DNA from: Prosthecodimorpha hirschii
GTDB lineage: Bacteria; Pseudomonadota; Alphaproteobacteria; Rhizobiales; Ancalomicrobiaceae
Assembly (NCBI RefSeq): GCF_001305515.1
Contig: NZ_LJYW01000001.1
Location: 606,307 to 670,306 of the forward strand
DNA: 64,000 nucleotides
Direction: 5' to 3'
Shown here: positions 59,114 to 64,000 of the stretch, piece by piece
Layout: every line of letters starts with the position of its first letter
Position numbering within the stretch: position 1 is the stretch's first letter
The notes under the pieces: model-generated
The model's database searches: none
Told to the model about the DNA's origin: nothing
What the model saw: the letters and a program-made list of their open reading frames with translations, nothing else
Made by a program: the position numbers and the translations under genes

Positions 59114-60102
59114 GGCGTCGCCGCTCCGGGTCGGGCATCCGCGGACCGCCGCGATCGGTGCGCGGCGACGAAGGCGGCCCATTCGCGCCGGGAGGTGCGC
59201 GTCCGCTCGCGCGGATTGCACCAAGCCTCGATGCTGGCGCCGATGGCGCTGAAGCCGAAGATGGTCAGAGCCAAGGCGAGGCCGGGAAACACCGACGGCC
59301 ACCATTGCCCGGTGATCACGTTCTGGAAGCCGTTGGCGATCATGCCGCCCCATTCGGGCGTCGGCGCGCGCACGCCGGCGCCGATGAAGCTCAGGCCGGC
59401 CGTCAGCAGGACCGCGGCGCCGATGCCGCCGGCGACCTGGGCGAGCAGCACGGCGAGCGCATTGGGCACGACATGGCGGGCGAGCGCATAGGCGTCGCCG
59501 GCGCCGGCCAGCGTCGCGGCCTCGAAATAGGGCTGCGTCCGGATGGTCAGCGTCTGCGTCCGCATCAGGCGCAGATAGACCGGGATGTTGACGATGCCGA
59601 TCGCCAGCACGATCGACGGAACGCCCTGGCCGAGCACCGCGACCAGAACCAGCGCCAGCGCGAAGACCGGGAAGGCCTGCACGATATCCGACAGGCGCAT
59701 GGCCAGAATGGCGACGAGGCCCTTCAGGCCCGGCCGCCCGTCCCACAGGCCGAGAAGCGCGCCGAGAAGCCCGCCGACCAGCGCGGCGAGCAGGGTCGAG
59801 AACAGCGCGATGGCCAGATCGACGCGCGGGGCATGGAGGACCCGGCTGAAGATGTCGAGACCGGCCGTGTCGGTACCCATCGGATAGGCGAGGCTCGGCG
59901 CGACCAGATAGACGCCGGCATTGGCATCGACCGGCGAGCGCAGCGGTAGCAGCGGCGCGACGACCGCCATGGCCACGACCGCGCCGACGATCAGGTAGCC
60001 GGCCAGGTAGACCGGCCGGCGGCGCACGAAGGTGAGGAAGTCCGCGCCGGCCTCGGCCGGCGCGGGATCACGGGAGGGCGGGAGCGGCCCTGGTTCAGCC
60101 AC
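59110..60102 (-). CDS. Peptide/nickel-type ABC transporter permease (DppC-like)
   Basis: 330-aa permease of the DppC/OppC type with an N-terminal cytoplasmic stretch, helices from about residue 28, the GTDTAGLDIFSRVLHAPRVDLAIALFSTLLAALVGGLLGALLG block and the coupling loop ALARHVVPNALAVLLAQVAGGIG. A GTG at 60102 is taken as the start; it overlaps the end of the binding-protein gene by eight bases. The frame is open further upstream but would lie inside the binding protein. Confidence 0.85.
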   Translation of the reverse strand: MAEPGPLPPSRDPAPAEAGADFLTFVRRRPVYLAGYLIVGAVVAMAVVAPLLPLRSPVDANAGVYLVAPSLAYPMGTDTAGLDIFSRVLHAPRVDLAIALFSTLLAALVGGLLGALLGLWDGRPGLKGLVAILAMRLSDIVQAFPVFALALVLVAVLGQGVPSIVLAIGIVNIPVYLRLMRTQTLTIRTQPYFEAATLAGAGDAYALARHVVPNALAVLLAQVAGGIGAAVLLTAGLSFIGAGVRAPTPEWGGMIANGFQNVITGQWWPSVFPGLALALTIFGFSAIGASIEAWCNPRERTRTSRREWAAFVAAHRSRRSADARPGAATP

Positions 60103-61747
60103 GCGCGAAATCCTGGAAGGAGAGGCGGTTGGAGGTGTAGTAGACGAGGCCCTTGATGTCCTTGGCATGGGCCAGCTGGTAGCCCGAATAGGCGATCATC
60201 GCCCAGGGCGCATCGCGCATGATCACCTCCTGCGCCTTGGTGACCGCGGCCATGCGGTCGGCCTCGACCAGCGTCGACAGGCTCTGGTCGATCAGCGCAT
60301 CGGCTTCCGGGCTGACATAGTTGGCGAAGTCGACGAAGGACGTGGACTTGAAATAGAGGTTCAGCGAGAAGCCGGGATCGGGCGTCCAGGGCGCGTCGAG
60401 GCTGAAGATCATCGGCTCGGTGCGCTTGGTCAGGCTGTCGAAGAAGGTGCCGGCCGGCAGCTTCTTCAGCTCGAGCTTGATGCCGATCTCCTTCAGCGCG
60501 GTCTGGTACATGATCGCGATCGGCTCCTCGATCGGATTGCCGGCATTGTAGGCCAGCACCGTCGAGAAGCCGTCCGGCAGGCCCGCTTCCTTGAGGAGCG
60601 CGCGCGCCTTGGCGATGTCGGTGTCGTAGGTGAAGAACTTGTCGGTCGCGCCCGGATAGAAGGGCGGCATCAGGCCGGTCTGCTTGACGCCGAAGCCCTG
60701 CAGGATCGTGGCGATGATCGCATCGCGCGGCATGGCGTAGTTCATCGCCTGCCGGATCTTGGCATTGTCGAACGGCTTGAACTTGTTGTTCAGGATGATC
60801 CACAGCATCTGCGAGGCGTCGACGGTGGTCAGCGTCGCCTTCGGATCGCCCGCCAGGCTCTTCATCTCGGTCGGCGAGAGATACTGGGCGATGTCGACCG
60901 CACCACCTTTCAGCAGCGACAGCCGCGTCGCCGAGGCCGGCACCTCGCGGAAGATCACGGTCTCGAAATAGGGCTTCGGGCCGTAATAGTCCGGCCGGGC
61001 CGTGGCCACGAGCTGCTGGCCGCGGGTGATCTCCTTCAGCGCATAGGGGCCGAAGCCGGCGACGTTGGTGTCGAGATACTTGCGCGCCCAGGGATCGTCG
61101 GCGGTCGCCATCTCCTTGCACTTCTTGGCGTCGAAGATCGGATTGGCGAGATGGCCGCAGACGATCATCAGGATCGGGTTCGGCTTGTCGATGTTGAACG
61201 AGACCGTGTGGTCGCCTTCGACCTTGACCTGGTCCTTGGAGGCGAGGCCCATCACGCCGGTCATGAAGGCGCCCGCGCCCTTGACCTCGAACTTGCGGTC
61301 GAAGGTGTATTTCACGTCTGCCGCGGTCAGCGGATTGCCGTGATTGCTGGTCACGCCCTTGCGCAGGTGGAAGCGCGCGGTCTTGCCGTCGGCGGAGAAT
61401 TCCCACTTCTCCGCCAGCTTGCCGCGGAGATTGTAGCCGCCTGGCTTGGACTTGTCGGCGGCGAGATTCTCGCGCAGCACGCCCGGTGCCTTCGGGTCCG
61501 GGATCGTGTCGAACTCGATCAGGTAGTCGTAGAAGGCCCCGACCGTGTCGATGGTCCCGAGACTCAGGGAATTTTCGACATCGAGGCTGAGCGGGGTCGC
61601 GGGCGCGGCGATCGCCAGCGTCTTGGCGCGCGTTTGCGCCATGGCGCCGCCGAGACCGCCGGGCAGCAGCAGGGCTGCACCCGCGGCTGCGCCGGATTGC
61701 ATCAGGCTCCGCCGCGACATTGCTGGCATCCAACCGACTTTCGACAT
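60095..61747 (-). CDS. Peptide/nickel-type ABC transporter substrate-binding protein (DppA-like)
   Basis: 550-aa binding protein of the SBP_bac_5 family. Its signal is Tat-like: SRRSLMQSG from residue 11, then a hydrophobic Gly/Ala/Leu stretch ending AMAQTRA. The mature protein has LRENLAADKSKPGGYNLRGKLAEKWEFSADGKTARFHLRKGVTSNHGNPLTAADVKYTFDR, the family hallmark. The ATG at 61747 has GGAGGG five bases upstream. It starts the leftward operon SBP-dppC-dppB-glcG-amidase. Ligand unknown. Confidence 0.9.
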   Translation of the reverse strand: MSKVGWMPAMSRRSLMQSGAAAGAALLLPGGLGGAMAQTRAKTLAIAAPATPLSLDVENSLSLGTIDTVGAFYDYLIEFDTIPDPKAPGVLRENLAADKSKPGGYNLRGKLAEKWEFSADGKTARFHLRKGVTSNHGNPLTAADVKYTFDRKFEVKGAGAFMTGVMGLASKDQVKVEGDHTVSFNIDKPNPILMIVCGHLANPIFDAKKCKEMATADDPWARKYLDTNVAGFGPYALKEITRGQQLVATARPDYYGPKPYFETVIFREVPASATRLSLLKGGAVDIAQYLSPTEMKSLAGDPKATLTTVDASQMLWIILNNKFKPFDNAKIRQAMNYAMPRDAIIATILQGFGVKQTGLMPPFYPGATDKFFTYDTDIAKARALLKEAGLPDGFSTVLAYNAGNPIEEPIAIMYQTALKEIGIKLELKKLPAGTFFDSLTKRTEPMIFSLDAPWTPDPGFSLNLYFKSTSFVDFANYVSPEADALIDQSLSTLVEADRMAAVTKAQEVIMRDAPWAMIAYSGYQLAHAKDIKGLVYYTSNRLSFQDFARG

Positions 61748-61894
61748 GGCACCCTCCGGGTCGACATTCTGGTTCACGAGACATGCCTGATAATCAAGTT
61801 CCATGCCAAAGCCACGATCCCCGGACGAACGGCGCATTTCCGCCAAGCAATGCAAAACCCAGTGGACGCATCAGGACGGCCGAACGCAAGCTGC

Positions 61895-61909
61895 ATGATT
61901 TATGATCAT
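61895..61909 (-). promoter_or_regulatory. Candidate XRE-cupin 2 operator before the dpp operon
   Basis: ATGATT-TAT-GATCAT, one mismatch from the perfect palindrome at 56119-56133. It lies 147 bases upstream of the binding-protein start. If both sites are bound by the XRE-cupin protein at 55434-56024, the regulator would link its own gene and the transporter operon. Confidence 0.4.
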
Positions 61910-62042
61910 GTTTCTTGTGCGATGCGCCGATCCTTTGGGCACCGTCCTGGCGTTCGACGGGCGGGCCTAAGGTTCGGGCAGGATGGCGCACCAGGGCCAT
62001 TGACAGGCTCAAGACGGCGCGGATAGGCTCAAACAAAATACA

Positions 62043-62048
62043 GTATAC
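62043..62048 (+). promoter_or_regulatory. GTATAC core, candidate GntR operator
   Basis: GTATAC within AATACAGTATACAGTT, 20 bases before the start of the GntR gene at 62069. GTATAC-centred sites are typical for FCD-type GntR regulators; the surrounding symmetry is imperfect. Confidence 0.35.
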
Positions 62049-62068
62049 AGTTAGCCGGCGAGGCCAGA

Positions 62069-62773
62069 ATGATCCTCTGTAGCGCAGCCCCCGTCGAGAG
62101 CATCGGCCGCCGCGACAGCCTCGCCGAGCAGGTCTATGCGGACCTGCTCGGCAAGCTGCGCCATGGCCGGGTCGCGCCGGACCAGCGGCTGGTCGACGTC
62201 GAACTCGCCCGCGGCTACGGGCTGTCGCGCATGCCGGTGCGCGATGCCCTTCTGCGGCTCGTCGCCGAAGGCTATCTCATCGGCACGACCCGGGGCTTCA
62301 AGGTCCCGGCGCTGGGCTCCCAGGACGTGCGCGACATCTTCGAGATCCGCCGCCTCCTGGAACCGCAGGCGGCCGCCTCGGCGGCCGGCGCCATGTCGGA
62401 CGAAGCCCTCGAAGCCCTCGGCACCGCGCTGGCCGAGTGCCGGCGGGCGCATGGCGCCGACGACATCGACACCATGATCGTCGCCAACATGGCCTTCCGC
62501 GCCGCCTGGCTCGGCCGCGTCGCCAACCGCCGGCTGGCCGAAACCATCTTCCGCTTCGTCGATCACGTGCAGGCCGTCCGCCTCGCCACGCTGCGCCACC
62601 GCGACACGCGCGCGATCGTGGTCGACGGGCTCGGGCGCCTGCACGCGGCCTTCCAGGCCCGCGATCCCGAACGCGCTTCCGCCTGCATGGGTCGCTTCGT
62701 CGACGACGCGCAGGCCGCCTTCTTCCGCGCCGCCGGGGTCGAGGGGCCCCAAGACGGGCCGGCACAATCCTAG
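62069..62773 (+). CDS. GntR-family (FCD-type) transcriptional regulator
   Basis: 234-aa regulator: winged helix (about 15-80: SLAEQVYADLLGKLRHGRVAPDQRLVDVELARGYGLSRMPVRDALLRLVAEGYL) and an FCD-type C-terminal domain (DIFEIRRLLEPQAAASAAG). The ATG at 62069 lies just after a candidate operator. It is 26 bases upstream of the LLM monooxygenase gene and probably controls it together with the flavin reductase that follows. The FCD metal-binding residues are only partly recognisable. Confidence 0.88.
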   Translation: MILCSAAPVESIGRRDSLAEQVYADLLGKLRHGRVAPDQRLVDVELARGYGLSRMPVRDALLRLVAEGYLIGTTRGFKVPALGSQDVRDIFEIRRLLEPQAAASAAGAMSDEALEALGTALAECRRAHGADDIDTMIVANMAFRAAWLGRVANRRLAETIFRFVDHVQAVRLATLRHRDTRAIVVDGLGRLHAAFQARDPERASACMGRFVDDAQAAFFRAAGVEGPQDGPAQS

Positions 62774-62799
62774 GGACCGTCGCGACAAGGAGGTCGCTC

Positions 62800-63894
62800 G
62801 TGAACAAGCCGCATCCGCTCAAGGGACCGAACAAGTTCAAGCTCGGCGTCTTCTCCGCCAATGCCGACGGCGGCCTGGCGATCACCGACGTGCCCGAGCG
62901 CTGGCGGGCGGGCTGGGACGACAATCTGACCGCCGTCGGCATCGCCGATCGGGCCGGCCTGGAATTCTTTCTCCCGATCGCGCGCTGGAAGGGCTTCGGC
63001 GGCAAGAACCGGGTGCGCGAATGGTCGTTCGAGACCTTCACCTGGGCGGCCGGTCTGGCGGCATCCACCGAGCGGATCGGCCTCTTCATGACCGTGCATG
63101 TGCCGATCGTGCATCCGGTCTATGCCGCCAAGGCGCTCGCCACCGTCGACCACATCTCCGGCGGCCGCGCCGGTCTCAACATCGTCTGCGGCTGGAACCC
63201 GTCCGAATTCGGCATGTTCGGCATCGAGCTCGGCGGCGACGGCTACAGCCGCGCCGGCGAGTGGATCGAGATCATCGAGCGCTGCTACGGCACCGCGCAG
63301 CCCTTCGACTTCGACGGCCAGTTCTACAAGCTGAAGCAAGTCGTCTCGCGCCCGGCCAGCATCCAGTCGCCGCGTCCGGTGACCATGAACGCCGCCTTCG
63401 GCCCGCCCGGTCGCGACTATGCCGCCCGCCATTGCGACTATCTCTTCTCGACCTTCACCGACATCGAGGATGGTGGCCGGCATGTCGCCGACATGCGCGA
63501 GCGCTCGAAGGCCTACCAGCGCGAGGTCGGCGTCTACACGGTCTGCCATGTCGTCGCCCGCGAGACGCAGAAGGAGGCCGAGGACTATTACGAGCGCTAT
63601 GCGGTCGCCGAGGCCGACCACGCCGCCGTCGACCAGCACATGAGCCAGAAGGTCGAGTTCGCCAATTCGCACGACCGGCACGCCTTCGACCTCTACCGCA
63701 AGCGCTTCGCCGGCGGCGCCGGTTCCTATCCGCTGGTCGGGACGCCGGAATTCATCGTCGACGAGATGCTGAAGATCTCGCGCGAGGGCTATGCCGGCGC
63801 GGCGCTGACCTTCGTCAACTACGCCTATGAACTGCCCTTCTTCTGCGACCGCGTCCTGCCTCTGATGAAGCAGGCCGGGCTGCGCGTGGCCTGA
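62800..63894 (+). CDS. LLM-class flavin monooxygenase (RutA-like)
   Basis: 364-aa FMNH2-dependent monooxygenase of the luciferase-like family. ARWKGFGGKNRVREWSFETFTWAAGLAASTERIGL and DHISGGRAGLNIVCGWNPSEFGMFG resemble RutA, the pyrimidine monooxygenase, and related amide/N-heterocycle monooxygenases. A GTG at 62800 is the start, with AAGGAGG about seven bases upstream. The next gene is a flavin reductase, giving a RutA/RutF-type two-component pair. The substrate may be a cyclic amide or heteroaromatic; this is inference from relatives. Confidence 0.87.
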   Translation: MNKPHPLKGPNKFKLGVFSANADGGLAITDVPERWRAGWDDNLTAVGIADRAGLEFFLPIARWKGFGGKNRVREWSFETFTWAAGLAASTERIGLFMTVHVPIVHPVYAAKALATVDHISGGRAGLNIVCGWNPSEFGMFGIELGGDGYSRAGEWIEIIERCYGTAQPFDFDGQFYKLKQVVSRPASIQSPRPVTMNAAFGPPGRDYAARHCDYLFSTFTDIEDGGRHVADMRERSKAYQREVGVYTVCHVVARETQKEAEDYYERYAVAEADHAAVDQHMSQKVEFANSHDRHAFDLYRKRFAGGAGSYPLVGTPEFIVDEMLKISREGYAGAALTFVNYAYELPFFCDRVLPLMKQAGLRVA

Positions 63895-63904
63895 GGAGCA
63901 CCCG

Positions 63905-64000
63905 ATGACCGCCCTGTCCCGCGTCGCCGGCCGGACCTCGGGAAGCGCCCGCTTCAAGCTCGGCATGCGCTCCCTGGTCGGCGGCGTGACGGTCATCGGC
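63905..64000 (+). CDS. Flavin reductase-like protein (N-terminus only)
   Basis: The 32 visible codons (MTALSRVAGRTSGSARFKLGMRSLVGGVTVIG) end at the window edge. The FKLGMRSLVGGVTVIG pattern is the start of the flavin-reductase (RutF/HpaC/DIM6) domain. The ATG at 63905 follows GAGGAGCACC, ten bases after the LLM gene. It should supply reduced FMN to that monooxygenase. Confidence 0.6.
   Translation, partial: MTALSRVAGRTSGSARFKLGMRSLVGGVTVIG

Larger units (their letters stand above)
61748..62068. other. Divergent intergenic region SBP // gntR
   Basis: 321 bases between divergent genes. It contains a palindrome like that before the second XRE-cupin gene (61895-61909) and a GTATAC core (62043-62048) upstream of the GntR start. 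No small gene supported. Confidence 0.5.

Noticed and set aside
1-64000. CRISPR arrays, tRNA or rRNA genes, insertion sequences
   Set aside because: No repeat-spacer pattern, tRNA-like cloverleaf, rRNA stretch or transposase was recognised on either strand by reading; a dedicated tRNA or ncRNA scan could still find something short.

Overview
The window is very GC-rich with strong third-position GC bias. The reading frames, the gene families and one intergenic repeat type point to an alphaproteobacterium, most likely of the Hyphomicrobiales (Rhizobiales). That placement is inference. No rRNA, tRNA, CRISPR, transposase or phage gene was seen. Nearly all of the DNA is protein-coding and holds catabolic and transport operons. 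Many adjacent genes overlap by 1-8 bases.

Left part (1-26.4 kb): scavenging and catabolic units. These are hyuAB pair 1 (left-edge partial), a RidA protein, an XRE-cupin regulator, an amino-acid ABC importer whose permease and ATPase are one polypeptide, an acetoin-dehydrogenase-like E1-alpha/E1-beta/E2 operon ending in a VOC protein, a GMC oxidoreductase and a small partner, a divergent SDR // M20-gamma-glutamyltransferase pair, a deacetylase-epimerase pair, an HpaB-type monooxygenase, and hyuAB pair 2 with an SDR. Six transcription-start regions here carry the same 25-bp three-half-site motif, in gene direction TGCAA-N5-TTGCA-N5-TGCAA. This suggests one regulon, possibly run by the XRE-cupin protein at 4700-5338.

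Middle (26.4-37.9 kb): a ten-gene leftward operon of FAH-family hydrolase, hyuA3, hyuB3, IclR regulator, DapA-family lyase and a complete branched-chain-type ABC importer (livKHMGF). 38.3-43.2 kb: a compact five-gene cassette of GT4 glycosyltransferase, PqqD-like (RRE-type) protein, HprK-like kinase, GT2 glycosyltransferase and a nucleotidyltransferase with a glycan-cluster-type tail. It has RiPP-like logic without a visible precursor, cyclase or protease, and is the best candidate for an undescribed system. A repeat with two perfect hairpins follows it.

Right part (43.4-64 kb): a GntR regulator faces a ten-gene rightward operon (SDR, livKHMGF, two SDRs, FAD oxidoreductase, GST) across a perfect 14-bp inverted-repeat operator pair. 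Next is a leftward peptide/nickel-type ABC system (dppABC-like) with a GlcG-like protein, an amidase, a second XRE-cupin regulator and a fused DppD-DppF ATPase. At the right edge a GntR regulator precedes a RutA-like LLM monooxygenase and the start of a RutF-like flavin reductase. The overall picture is uptake and breakdown of amide, hydantoin or N-heterocyclic and aromatic compounds. The actual substrates cannot be read from the sequence.
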